Source: Calamus simplicifolius (lineage: Eukaryota; Streptophyta; Magnoliopsida; Arecales; Arecaceae). Taken from it: DNA of 64,000 bases. The position numbers and the translations under genes were made by a program. The stretch's first letter is position 1. Each line of letters begins with the position of its first letter. The notes under the pieces were generated by a model. The model was not told the DNA's origin. It searched no databases and was given only the letters and a program-made list of their open reading frames with translations. Positions 24,317 to 36,450 of this stretch are shown here, piece by piece. The stretch lies in the NCBI GenBank assembly GCA_900491605.1, contig UESW01003900.1, positions 1,615,147 to 1,679,146 of the forward strand, written 5' to 3'.

Positions 24317-25711
24317 ATGGCACCTAAGAGAAGGGGAACGATCTATGGTGGTCCGGTGGCAACGAGGAAGCGGACGGTGAGATGCCCAATTCGTCAACCG
24401 TCGCCATCTTCGGATTCTTCATCCTCGTCCTCTACTCCTAGTGCAATTCCAGATCCTTCCTTACTTCCTTCACCACATATTGACACTCTAGCCGGACGAA
24501 TGATTACAATGGGAAGAAAGGTCAATTTCGGATTTTTTGAAGATGAGGGATTCGCTATTGGACGACAACTAAAGAAAATTGGTTGGTAAAAGGTGTGTTC
24601 TTTAGACATTCCTACATATCCTGCTCTAGTTAAAGAATTTTATCAAGATTTGTCAAGAGGAGATGGTGGCATAGTAAGTGTTGTAAGAGGAAAAAGGATA
24701 CATCTTACTTCCAAGATTCTTAGGAAACCTTCTTGAGATTCCTACTCTTGGACCTATTGCGAACTCTCATAGTGATAGGTCAGGAGCTTTGTCAAGGATG
24801 TTAGGAAGAGATGTTGTTGATTTTGAGGAAATCAGGGCAAATCAGTTGCCTCTTGAGCTTAGATTGTTACATAATATTTGTAGTCGGATTTTATTCCCTA
24901 AGGCTGATAGGTTCGAGTATGTCTCAGAGTTAGACATTGTGATCATGGATAGTATTTTGACTGGACAGCCTATTAATCTACCTGGCATGATGATTTGGTA
25001 CATGGCAGAGGCTGGTGGCAAGAAGAGATATTCCTTACCCTATGGCATGATCCTAACCTTAGCATTCCGAAGTCAAGGTGTAGTTATCTTAGAAAATGAA
25101 CCTAAAAAGAACCTAAGGCACACAGATTACTACAGCATCGCTACTGTTCATCGCATGGGGTTCATTAAGGTCAATGGAACTGGGAAAGGAAAGGTCATTC
25201 AGAGGATAGGGTAGCTAAGATTGGAGCTTCAGCACCATTAGAAGCTGGACCATCCATGAGACATCCTTCACCGGAGCCTAGCAGACCATAGCCTTCACCG
25301 ACACCTATGCCTACTTCAGTTCCGAGTGCTTCTGGTTTTTCTGAGTTACAATTAGAGCAATTGAAGACTTTGTTGGTTGAACATGAAGAGAAGATGAATA
25401 ATAGTTTTGAAAATAGACTTTTGAGCTTAAAAGATTCATTTTACTCCTTAGAAGACAAAGTGAACAAAATAGGATCCTCTCTTGGAACTTCTTCTGAAGC
25501 CCTAAAATATGATTTAATGAATATTTTTGATATCAAGGACATTGCTAGTGATTCTGACACATATTCTAAAAGCAATATAGAACTACAAGAGAAAATAAGA
25601 GTTGCAGCTGACTTGGTTGAAAACAGCTTAAATGATTTTATGAAGATTCAAAAGGAAGGAATGGAAAAGATCTTAGAAAGACTGAAGAAATGCTTCAGTT
25701 TTGGATTTTAA
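24317..25711 (+). pseudogene. Env-like third ORF of copia B, lightly broken
   Basis: It starts MAPKRRGTIYGGPVATRKR at 24317. A basic, Ser/Pro-rich N-terminus is followed by GRKVNFGFFEDEGFAIGRQL, a stop at about 24587, 'DIPTYPALVKEFYQDLSRGD', a frameshift near 24730, then 'LSRMLGRDVVDFEEIRANQL' and a region with 'MIWYMAEAGGKKRYSLPYGM' to about 25214. A C-terminal coiled coil (25307-25711, 'SLEDKVNKIGSSLGTSSEAL') closes it. The copia A homologue (7350-8729) conserves the same blocks, so this was once a real protein of about 450 residues. Its function in SIRE elements is not established; no membrane anchor is evident here. Confidence 0.8.
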
Positions 25712-25729
25712 AGTTTTAGCTTGCTTTAC

Positions 25730-25900
25730 ACTTTGATGTAATAGAATGTTTTGATGTAATGTTTTGATAGAATGTTTTGATGTAATGTTTTGATAGAATG
25801 TTTTGATGTAATGTTTTGAGGTAATAGAATGTTTTGATGTAATGGAATGTTTTGATATAATGAAGCTTATGTATTGAAATCTTTTGATGCAATGAAATTT
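25730..25900 (+). repeat. Short tandem array 'gatgtaatgttttgatagaatgtttt'
   Basis: The 11-13 bp motif aatgttttgat(g/a) recurs about ten times between the env-like ORF and the PPT. It is probably slippage-derived 3' non-coding DNA of copia B. Confidence 0.7.
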
Positions 25901-26212
25901 CTTTGAATTAATATTGTCTTATTCAATGAGTTCACTTGTGGTTGAATGTTAACCTTTTTGTTGACAACGGGGGAGAGATATTGTATATGCATTAAAAACA
26001 CTTAAGTAATTTGATTAAGTTGATTATTGCATGAGTTTTTAATTTCAAAGGGAGAGAAATGAAATTAATGGGGAGAGAAATGAAATTTCAAAATGAAATG
26101 GTATATAAGGAGAAAATTTTATTTTGAGTTTCATAGGGGGAGCTACCTCATTTAGGGGGAGCTTAACTATGATAACTTAATCATGCATATACTCAATGTT
26201 TTTGTCATCATC

Positions 26213-26226
26213 AAAAAGGGGGAGAT
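26213..26226 (+). other. Polypurine tract of copia B
   Basis: AAAAAGGGGGAGAT lies directly before the TGTTG start of the 3' LTR. Confidence 0.9.
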
Positions 26227-27819
26227 TGTTGACCCAATTATTGATTTTGATGATTAACAAAAGTCATGAGTATATTCACATTGTTTCTGACAAATTTATG
26301 GAGTGTTTCATATATTAAGAAAGTTTAACAATTCAAATATCACTCAAAATTGATTTTCAGATGAGTTTCAAATTGTAATTCTCAAAAGTTCAGATCTTGG
26401 AGTCGATACCTATAAGTCAGGAGTGGATACATGGGCGTATCAGAATAGTTCTCAAAATTCGGTACGGTCTGGAGTCGACACATGGATGTCGAGAGCCGAC
26501 TCCAACCTGAGACAAAGAAGTATGCTTTTCTGTGTCAGTTTCTGGAGCCGACACATAGAATTCAAGAGCCGACACCTAAGATTCGGGAGCCGACACCTAG
26601 AATGAGTGGAGCCAACTCTAACCTAAGCACAGAGAGCGTATTTTGAGCCATATTTAGAGTCGACACCCTCTATTTCGGGAGCCGATACCTGGATGCGGGG
26701 AGTCGACACATAACTTATCAGGAGCCAACCCCTCAACGAAAACTTTTATTACCATTTTTGGATACACGAAGTGGAGCCGACACATGAAAAGTTGGAGCCG
26801 ACTCCAACCTGACAGGAACAGATTTTCAAAGTATCAGAACGGCCTCCAACGGTAACATTTTCTCACCTAATTTCTAACGGCTATTTTTCTTGTGTGTAGG
26901 AGCAATCCAAGGATAGAAATAATGGCTAGTTTTTCACCTAATCTTGGATTAAAGAAAATCTATAAAAAGGGAAGAACAGACAGTTTAAAAAAAGAACAAA
27001 AAAAAAAACAAAAAATGGGAGAAAGATCAAAAAATTGAGATATTCAAGAGAGCCATTTCAAAAAGAGAAATCTCTGTGAGCTCACCCATCTTCTAAAGAA
27101 AGATTCAAAAGAAATCCAAGGTGTACAAAGTTCAATTTTGGAGGATTTCAAAGAAAAGAAGAAAGAAGAAGCCAAAACCTATTTTTTCCTATCTTCTCAA
27201 CAACAAATTCCTGGGTGAAATCTGAGCTGGAGCTTGATTCAACCTTTCAAAGAAGAAGAGGAAAAGAAGAAAAGAATCCAAGCCTACATTCAAATCACTT
27301 CAAACAGACTTTTCTATTCCCTATCTATTTATATTGCATATTCGCTCATTTAAGGAGTTGTTTGTCATTGTAAACATTAATTGATTTTATTTGATTGCTA
27401 ATTCAGTCGGGGGATTGAATTAGTGGAGGTGGTATACCTCGGGTCAAGCTAGATATAGCTTGAGGTTGGGTTTTGTGCTGGTAAGCCTGGAAAACCGGTT
27501 GGGTTCATTGTGATCCCGGGTAAAATAACAAGTTTGAGTTGTGAGCTTATAAAATAACTCGACTGTAATCAAGAGGATTATAGTGTGGACCCAAGTGGAG
27601 CTTGGGAGTGGACGTAGGTGTTGGTTACACCGAACCACTATAAAATCTTTGTGTTTGTAGTATTTTGATCTCTCTCTCTCTTTAATTACTTGTGCTTAGC
27701 TTCAATTAACTCCATTCACTTGCATACTTTGATATCAATCGATTTAATTTTAAAAAGAGTTAAATTTTTTTAAGAACCCAATTCACCCCCTTCCTCTTGG
27801 GTTGCCATCTGGGCCAACA
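26227..27819 (+). repeat. 3' LTR of copia B
   Basis: Collinear with 17432-19036, including the palindrome cluster (26400-26810), TATA box (about 26958-26968) and the CCAACA end. It is followed by TSD CAATC. Confidence 0.95.
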
Positions 27820-29399
27820 CAATCTGATGAAGATGGACATGGTATGGACTGACGACATCCAAATTGATGAAGTACTCGATCGGCAAATGCCACTCGACTA
27901 TATCAAAACATATCAGCGGGGTCCGTGACATCCAAATATTCGAACTGAACAAGTAGCTCGAAGGTAAAATAGAGGTAACGGTCGGCGAGTAAGGACACCA
28001 TATGAATTGCATAGAAAAAAATTAATTAATCCATAATCAACATAAACTTAAGAAATATCCCATCTAATTGAATTTCATATTGCAAGATGATATACCCATT
28101 GTTCACTATCATCCAACATGTCCTACTGGTCCCTATAAGCACATAGTGTATGGGTTGGAACATTTTTCAAGTTATATCTTACATGCCATCGATACCCCCA
28201 TGGTGCACCTAAGTGCCAATCATCATCGGAATCGAAAGGTCTAGCCTCCGGAGTCTCGAGTCTCGTGGGATAAAAAATGAGAAATCATTCCCATGCCCAA
28301 ATCTACATGTTTGAATTATTCAAAATGTTAATTAACAATAAAAATTATCTTGATCTTAGACATAAGAATATAGTGTTTACCTATAGCAAGAGGAGGTATC
28401 CTCCGATGTCTACTGGGTAGGGCTCGTTGTATGACATAGTGCTCTATATAAACCAGAAAGTGTAGCCAATCCCCAACTAAGAGCGGCAAATGCCTCCAAG
28501 TCTTTCAAAAATGGCACGTACATCAACTTTACTAAATTATCAGAGGTATTCAGAAGAATCACTCCACCAATGATTCAAAGAAGTTGTCCCCTCACAAACT
28601 GCTGGACAACCTCATCATCCACATCTTCGTTCAGGTGAAGGTCACGATAGAATTGATTGAAGAATGCTAAACAAAAATGACCTTTCGAAAATGCTTCGAT
28701 AGGAGGTTCAATACCAAATAACCTCCCAAATATAGCCTGCCATTGCTGAATAGTATAGCGCAGATCTAACCCAATAACAGTGGATCCATCAATCTAGAGG
28801 CCACTCAAAATACTAACATCCTGTAGTGTAATGGTCGCCTCACCAAAAGGAAGATGAAATGTGTGGGTTTCTTGCCGCCATCTCTCAACCAGTGCAGAAA
28901 TAAGGTCAACATCCAGTCAAATTTGGCCTATATGATATATGCCAAATATTCCAACATGATCTAAGTAGTACTGCACTCATGGGTGTGACATGTCCGGTGT
29001 CTCTTTCCATATATGTGCGTCATGTCGATGGCATCTAAGCACCGATAACTTCTGCAAAAAAAATTTTTTCAATGATACATCAACATTCACATAAATACAT
29101 GACAACTAATTAAGGACCGTCGATCAATAATACACACCTTGCCCTCAAATATGTTGGTTGAACTATGCAATCATTGCAAAGTGAGAACACTGGGATCACG
29201 AGGCCCTGAATCTAAAACATTATGAGCCATGTCTTGATAATTTGACAAAACAAGTTAAAAGAATTATAACCTATCTGGTGTAGTTCAACAATAAGCTCAA
29301 GCAATGTTTGCTAGCATCCTATTATTGTTCTTTTTGCTCCATTATTCTTAGATTTGTGTTCCCGGGTCTCTTGCGGTTGATCTTCGGTGATCGTCGTCG

Positions 29400-31103
29400 A
29401 TGGACTGCTTTGCTCTCCTTCGGACGATGGCTCCTACCTAGAATGCAAACCCATTGGCCTCAGATGGGGGTAAGACTGAGGCAAGGGTGTGGAATTGAGG
29501 GTTTGACAGTCGCTTTGTGTGGGTGGCTTCTTCACCTTCTTCGGCGGAGGTTTTGGCCCTAGAATGGCGGTTTTCAGAAGTTATTCAGGTGTCGGCCTGG
29601 GCTTTGGAGGAGGAAACCTCTGATTGGGGGATGAAGGCGGTAATCACTCGGAGTCTCTCGCATTGAGTTCCGACTGAGGCAATCGTGCAGGAGTCTCGTC
29701 AAACAGGGATTTCCGGCGAAGTTGAGTCTATCAGCCTGGCCCATCGCCACTACCTATTCTGCTTCTCCGATCCTTTAGCAAAAGTTCTAGCTCTCGGTAG
29801 GCCATGGGTGGCTAATGGGCAGGTGATTGCATTGAAAGACTGGCGTCCACAGTTCATGCCTTCGGAAGGATCTCTATCCTTTGCTTTGTTGTGGATCCAT
29901 CTGCCGTCCCTCCCGATCGAGTACTGGACAGAGGAGATCGTGAGCTCTATTCTATTAGTGGCCAGTGTCTTCTTGTTCCTTGACGCTGCAACAAAGGAAA
30001 GGAAGCGCGGGGGGTTTGCTTGCACATGTGTCCATGTTGATCTGAGCAAACCCCTACAGCCGGGGGCGAGGGTGCGAGGCTCTGCTCTTTCATTCTGGCA
30101 GTGGTTTGTCTATGAGCATTTGGAGGGCATTTATGAAGCCTGTGGTTCTGTGCACTCTACCGGATGCTGTCCTCCTTTGACATCCACTTCCTCTTTAGAA
30201 AGCCTAGCGTTTGGGCCTTGGATGGCTTCCCTCCAATGTCGGCGATCTCCTCTTCCTTTGGATGCTTCTTCGGCTACGAAGTTCCAGCATGGTGTGGCGG
30301 AGTCTTCTGCTGGCTGGCAGACTCCGAAGAAGATAGCTCGTCGGCAGTCGGGGAGGAAGGTTGCTATGGTTGGCTCTGTTGGCCTTTGCCCAGAGTTGCA
30401 GCAAGCTGGGGGCAGCAGGGAGAAGTTGCCGGTGGTGGTTCAGGGGGATGGCAATGCTGGGCTCTGTGATTCAGTCGCGGGGTCTCATGTAATGTCGAAG
30501 AAGTTGATGATTGAGTCAATAGTGGCCCAGGGTCAGTGTGCCATGCCGGTTGCCTCTGAGAGCTCAATTAAGACTGAAACCCCACTGCAGCAGTTCACTC
30601 TGAACACAGCTGCCAACCCATTTGCCCTATTGGGCTCTGACAAATCGGCCGGTAGGCCGAGGGGCTATAAAGAAGCTAATCCGGGACCACTTAAGCGGGC
30701 CTGTCCTGTGAAAACTCTGGCCCCAAGGGTTGTATCCAAAACCTTGAAAGGGAAGGAAAATATCCTTGGCCATGGTAAAAGCACAGTGCATTCCTCTTTC
30801 ACCTTCTCAGCGCCCATGGATGAGCTGAACGGGCCTGTGACCTTTTTGGGAGATGGGTCCAAGGTTAATCGGACTATGGAGGTGCATGTCTCAGATGGTT
30901 CCACAGCGGCCTCCCAGCTGATACAGGAGGAGAGACAATCCTACGATTCGGTAGTCTCTCTACTCAAGAAGGCCATTCGGTTGTTGGAGGCTACAGTAAA
31001 GGTTATGGATAGTCAGGACCAGCATCCCTTGGAGGGCGTGCTTCTTGACAGTTGTTCACATGTTGTTGAGATGTCATGGGATGTGGAGGGGCCCCCCTTA
31101 TGA
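29400..31103 (+). pseudogene. LINE ORF1 (three early stops)
   Basis: The frame starts MDCFALLRTMAP at 29400, has stops near 29439, 29493 and 29664, then is open from 29685 to 31103. The N-terminal domain shows ISLAHRHYLFCFSDPLAKVL...'GRPWVANGQVIALKDWRPQF' and 'LLWIHLPSLPIEYWTEEIV', the DUF4283-like RNA-binding pattern of plant L1 ORF1 proteins. A CCHC knuckle usual after this domain is not evident. The C-terminal half is low-complexity. It ends one base before the ORF2 ATG. Confidence 0.8.
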
Positions 31104-34100
31104 ATGAAGATTCTTATATGGAATGTCAAAGGAGCCCTGAAACCTTCGTTTCGCTCCTCTTTTGGAAGGCTAATGCAGCTTCACAGTTGTGATATTTATG
31201 TTTTGTTGGAGACTCGATTGTCAGGGGATAGTCTGGCTCATGTCAGAAGACAGATATCTAGATCTTGGTCTTCTTATGCTATAGAGTCTGATGGTTTATC
31301 TGGAGGCATCATGGTTTTGTGGAGGTATGCTGATATTAGAGTTAATGCTTTTCATCTCTATGGTCAGCAGGTTGCCCTTGTCATTTCAGATTGATTGGCA
31401 ACCCCGTGGCTCCTTTCGGGTGTTTATGCCAGTACTAATTTCTGGACACGCTGGATTCTTTGGGATGAGATCCTGTCTTTGCTTTCTCAGGGCATTCCTA
31501 CCTTGTGTGCTAGAGATTTTAATTGTATTGTGGAGGCCAATGAGAAGAGAGGGGGCAGGTAGTTCGTGAAGATTACTGGTATTTCTGAGTTTCGAACTTT
31601 CATAGCCTCTGCTAATCTTCTGGATTTGGGGTTTCAGGGTGCCCAATTCATTTGGTGCAATAACCGTCATGGCTCTGCTAGAGTGTCGAAATGGTTGGAC
31701 AGGGTCTTGGCCACGGCCAATTGGATTCAGTCCTTTCCTTCTACCACTATCACTCATTTATCTAGGATTGCCTCTGATCATTGCCCTATTCTAATATCCA
31801 CTGATGTGGCTATTCAGAGAAAGGGTCGGTTTAAATTTGAGAAATTTTGGACTTCTTATTCTGCGACTCGGTCCTTAATTTCTTAGGTCTGGCGTATTCC
31901 GTTTAGAGGGAGTGCTGCTTACAGATTATCTCGGCATCTTGAGTTAGCGAGGCGCAGACTTTCCAGATGGAATAGAGAGAAGGTTGGAGACATTGTCAGG
32001 CAAATTGAGTAGGTTGAGAACATTATTGCTTCTCTCCAGGATAAGAAAGATTGGTATGGCTATCTTCATGATTCTAACCTTACTTCTCTTCGGTCTAGCC
32101 TTGCTCTCCACCACTCCCTCCTCCAACAGCAGAAGATTTATTGGAGGCAAAGGTTCTGTATTCAGTGGATTAAGGAGGGTGATCATAACACTAGATTTTT
32201 CCATCAGACACCTTAAAGCACCGAGCGGTGAATCGGATTCGGCGGCTTGTTGATGAGGCGGGTAATGTCCAGGATAACATTGAGGTTATTGGGGACCAGC
32301 TTATTCAATCCGAACGGTGAATCGGATTCTTTCGCTCTTGTTGGACCGAGATCTTAGGGGATGGGTTCCCTGTGTGTCCTGTGCCGACCCCCTTTAAGGT
32401 ACTAAGGCGAAGAACGACTGTCTTACCAGGCCAGTTACTTTGGAGGAGATTCGGATGGCGTTATGGAACCTTGGTCCTGATAAGGCCCCGGGACCTGATG
32501 GGTTTCCTCCTTTCTTCTTTCGCCACTATTAGGCTATTGTGAGACAGAATGTTCTGCAGGCCATCCAGCTAGTCTTTTAAGCCTCCGCACTTCCGTCCTA
32601 TTAGTCTCTGCACTACCCTATATAAGATTTGTGCTCGCCTCTTGGTTTCTCGTCTGAGACTGGTGATTCCTCGCATTATTTCTCCTGAGCAGGGGGCTTT
32701 TCTTAGAGGACAGTGCATCTCAGATAATGTCCTCTTAGCTCAAGAGGTTATGCATGACCTCCATAGAGCTCCTACTCATCACTGTTTGATGGCTATTAAG
32801 ATGAACATGGAGAGAGCTTATGATAGAGTGAGTTGAGAGTTTCTATACAGATCTCTTCAGGAGTTTGGGTTTGTTGAGCTCTTTGTTGCTTAAATTAGGG
32901 CCTGTGTTCATTGGCCATCCTTCTCTATCATTATTAATGATGGCTAGACGGACTACTTCCATTCTGTTGTAGGTCTTAGGCAGGGATGTCCCCTCTTCCC
33001 TTTCCTGTTCATTCTCTCAGTGGATGCTCTTTCTAGGGCTCTACACCAGCCTCAACAGGCCTCTTCTCTTATTTCTTATAGTGCGGGTCCCCAAGGGCCC
33101 TCGCTATCTCACATGCTATTTGCTGATGACTGTATCCTGTTGGGAAGGGCCACTATTTGTAATGCTACATCTTTTGCTTCAGTTATTCAGTCTTACTGCA
33201 GGGCTTCTGGACAGAAAGTAAATTTAGACAAATCCATGATTAGCTTCAGTCCGAAGACCGACCTTTCTTTGAGGAAGACCATTAAGCAAATTTTGGGGAT
33301 CTCTGCTCAGGCTGATCGGCTATCCTATCTGGGTATTCCCATTACGGGGAGAAGGCCGCGGTGTTCTAATTTTACTGATCTTGAACGCCGAGTCCGTGCT
33401 CGTTTGGATGAATGACAGGTCACTGGGTTATCTATGATGGCTAGGCTTACCCTTGTTCACTCAATGCTCACTTCTCTTCCCTTCTACATTTTGTCTAATG
33501 CAGCCATTCTGGTGACTTGCTTAAGGCGAATGGAGAGATGGTTTAGAGACTTCCTTTGGGGATTGATGCAAGATGGTCACGGGATCCACCTTTTGGCGTG
33601 GGATACAGTCTGTATGCCGATTTCAGAGGAAGGGCTTGGGATCCAATCCCTCACTGTGAAAAGGGAGGCGTTTACTGTTAGGTACGCGACAAGATTCTTG
33701 CTTCATCCAGACTGTTTGTGGAGTTCGTTCATGCATGCAAAATACAAAGACTGGACCCCTTACACAGCTCCCCAGCCTACTCATGGCTACTCTTTCTTCT
33801 GGAAAGAGGTGTGTCATCATGCTCCGGCTATGCTATCTTGTGTCTCGTGGATGATTGGTGATGGTGCTTCTGTTGATATGCTTAGGGATACGTGGCTGGC
33901 TGATCTTCCTTTGTCCCTATGGCCTACCTTTGTTAGCACTGACATTGCTAGTGGCATGAGAGTTAGTGACTTAATTACTCAGGATTGCACAGTTTGGTAT
34001 ACCTCCCGTGTCGCCACTCATTTCAGTGCAGAGCTATCCCGGCATATTCTTTCCATTCCTCTTATTTCGGACTTTGCCTCGGACATCAGACTGTGGAGGA

Positions 34101-35196
34101 GATCCTATATAACTCATGCTCCGATCAGGGATCTTATGCAGGAGTATAGGCCACAGTCTAGGCATATGTTGGATGTCTCTTGGATTTGGAAGCTTTCCAT
34201 TCACCATAGAGTCCGGCAGTTCATTTGAAAGCTGGCTTGGGACTGCCTTCCTACTTATTCCCTGCTCTCAGGTAGGGGTATGACGATCCAGCCTACGTGC
34301 CCATTACGCGGGCTTGAGGAGGAGACTATTGATCATGCTATTTTCACTTGTGGCAGAGTAAGATTGGTCTAGCAGATAGTAGGTTATCACTCCTGGTGTG
34401 TTAGTAGTGCCCCATGTCGTAGTTCTTTTCTGAGGATGATTCAGCAGGATATGCGTAGGGGCACCCATCGGTTGAGCTCTACGGCTGCTTATATTGCTCA
34501 TCAGGTTTGGCTGTCTCGGAATCGGCATATTTTTGTTGATGTGATCGACCCTTCCTATAGGATTGTTAGGACAGCTTTGTCCCTCTCTGCTGAGTACATG
34601 CTCCACCAGCCAGGCCTTGATTCTGATAGCCCTAGCATCTGGGATTCCCCTACTGCCTCGGCAGCGAATCAACGTACGGTCTTTGTTTCCTGGGAACCCC
34701 CCCAACTAGGGTCTGTCAAAATCAACTTTGATGGCAGTGTTCAAGGTCATCTAGTTGGTTCGGCTTTTGTGATCCGTGGCTCGGATGGGTCGATGCTTGC
34801 GGCTGGTGGATTTGGTTCTCTTGACCTTTCAGTGCTGCTAGCTGAGTTATATGCGGCATGGGCTGGCATATCCTATACTATTCGCAGTCTGGGCATTTGC
34901 AGTCTTATTATCGAGGGAGACTCTATTACTGTTGTGCGTTGGCTCCGGCAGAACTCGGACGACCCTTTGCCTACTAACCCTTTGTTATGTGACATCAGGT
35001 CTATGCTCCATCAAGCTTATTGTGCCCAGATTCGGCATATTTACTGGAAGCTAACTCAGCGGCTGACTGGGTAACTGCCCGGGTTGCCCATCATTATGAT
35101 TCTTGGTTTTGGAGGCCGGGTGACTTATGTCCCATGGTTTTAACTCAGATTTTGTATTCTGATATATCGGGCTTGACTCACTCTAGACTGGTGTGA
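31104..35196 (+). pseudogene. LINE ORF2: endonuclease, reverse transcriptase, RNase H (broken)
   Basis: It starts MKILIWNVKGALKPSFRSSF. The endonuclease shows WNVKG, 'YVLLETRL', 'DFNCIVE', 'WLDRVLA' and 'SDHCPIL', in frame across stops at about 31392 and 31560. The RT region holds 'LGPDKAPGPDGFPPFFF' (about 32473), 'GAFLRGQCISDNVLLAQE', 'LRQGCPL' and the catalytic FADD (about 33120). A reverse-transcriptase C-terminal region follows (33434-34228, WKLSIHHRVRQF). RNase H is at 34700-35090 ('VKINFDGSV', 'AELYAAW', 'IEGDSITVVRWL'), with the ending EANSAADWVTARVAHHYDS reached after a shift near 35050. It would nick DNA and copy LINE RNA at the target; it is not intact. Confidence 0.88.
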
Positions 35197-35219
35197 TCGC
35201 CCATTTGTAACAAAAAAAA

Positions 35220-36450
35220 TTTAATTAATTGACACTATGCATAAAAGCCATCCAGTAATTAAATATCCCTATATATCCCAAATACCTCTATATACCCCAT
35301 ATACATGAAACAAACTGAATATTTTAAAGACCCCAAGTAAACATTAAAAAGAAAAATAAAAATAAAAATCTTAGACTCCTAAAATCAAGATTGCATGACT
35401 CTCAAGTCCTAACAAAGATAAAAAGATGTGATCTCTACCTGGAAGGGACTAAGGGTGGAGTCCACGCGATCATTAAGGGAGAATGGCTCGGTTCTCGGGT
35501 CGAAGACGTGATCGTTCGGATGGAGGACATCACGGGCGACTTGGGCTGAAGAGATCGCAGAGGGTGGTCCGACGAGCGGGGGTGGAGCACTTGCAGCCCG
35601 ACGAGACGGAGCACTATCGGCGAGCAGGGGGCTAGGGTGATTTTTGCTCTAAATGGAGTTCGTTGTCGGGCTCCTGGGAGGCAAGTAAGTAGGGCTCTGA
35701 AATTGCCACTCAAAGTGGTAATTTTTGCTCTGAAATTGTTACTCGAAGTGGCGATTTCTATCTTAAAATCGCCACTCCAAGTGGCGATTTCATTCGTTTT
35801 CATTCACACATCTTAACTTGCTAACAAAGTGCCTAAGCTGCAGCATTTCCACCACCTCTACACTGAAAAGCAGTCCCAAATAAATATCATCACAGTTCAC
35901 CATTCCATTTGACACATTAAAGCACATAAGTCTTCTATTTAATGCTAAACAAATTACACTGGCATTTTAATTCTATAAGAACTATAGTTTACATATCATC
36001 ACAAAAAAAAGCATCCCATAGCGGCACTGTATGGCACTTGGGTTTGCAGCAGCCAAAAAATTGAGTGAAAACCCACAATAGCAGTCATTACACTAGGAAG
36101 CACCAATTAAATTCAAAATGATACCAGCTCAGTTCTACATCGCAATGTAACCAAACAACCCTCCCCATTACACCCAGTATTTAAAAAATGGCAACTGAAA
36201 CTTGAGAAAAGGATTCAAAAAATATGCTAACCATTACATTTGCCAAGCCATTGCAAGTATTTTGAAATTGCAGAACTACAATATCAATTAAAACTAACTG
36301 AAAATAGAGTTCTCTAGATACAATATCAATTAAAACTAATAGAACATTCAAGCTGCCCATTAATTGGAAGAAAATCAAGTAACTCTTACAAAGAAAATGC
36401 ATCATTAGCACAACAATGCCCAATTAACTTAAGAGTACATAAATTTATGA
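35220..36450. other. MULE internal spacer with palindrome block
   Basis: This holds the resumed MULE DNA after the LINE. Positions 35697-35795 contain three copies of a GCCACTxxAAGTGGC-like palindrome with 'gcgattt' flanks. Positions 35830-36450 are the 3' side of the MURA gene and AT-rich. No independent gene was seen. Confidence 0.6.

Larger units (their letters stand above)
17432..27819 (+). mobile_element. SIRE-type Ty1/copia retrotransposon B with env-like ORF
   Basis: LTRs are 17432-19036 and 26227-27819 (TGTTGACCC...CCAACA), with 5-bp TSD CAATC at 17427-17431 and 27820-27824. PBS, gag, PR, IN, RT, RNase H, env-like ORF and PPT follow in the + direction. It is the same family as copia A but in opposite orientation. 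It lies in the PMD gene of the MULE. Its frames are less damaged than those of A, though gag and pol still have several shifts. Confidence 0.95.
16560..29230 (-). pseudogene. Plant mobile domain (PMD) gene inside the MULE, split by copia B
   Basis: The minus-strand start MAHNVLDSGPRDPSVLTLQ is at 29230. Likely exons are 29138-29230, 29051-28381, 28302-28096 and about 28012-27820, continuing at 17431-16560 beyond copia B. Exon 2 encodes the PMD core: 'ALVERWRQETHTFHLPFGEA', 'TITLQDVSILSGL', a stop, then IDGSTVIGLDLRYTIQQWQA. Later segments include DSDDDWHLGAPWGYRWHVRY and 'IWCPYSPT'. PMD proteins (MAIN/MAIL family) have host roles in silencing and genome stability, and PMD genes also occur within plant transposons; this one belongs to the transposon class. 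Stops in exons 1 and 2, a lost acceptor near 28012 and the 10.4-kb insertion make it a pseudogene. The C-terminal part (16560-16860) is the least certain. Confidence 0.75.
29330..35219 (+). mobile_element. L1-type LINE, two ORFs and RNase H, degenerate
   Basis: It carries ORF1 and an ORF2 with apurinic endonuclease, reverse transcriptase and a C-terminal plant-type RNase H, ending in a short poly-A run (AACAAAAAAAA to 35219). The 5' end is approximate: coding similarity begins about 29400, and the PMD gene ends near 29230. I did not find a clear TSD. Numerous in-frame stops and a few shifts show that it is inactive. It interrupts the MULE between the PMD gene and the MURA gene. Confidence 0.88.

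Noticed and set aside
29308..29562. 84-residue hydrophobic frame at the LINE start
   Set aside because: It is out of frame with LINE ORF1, whose recognisable reading lies in the frame from 29400.
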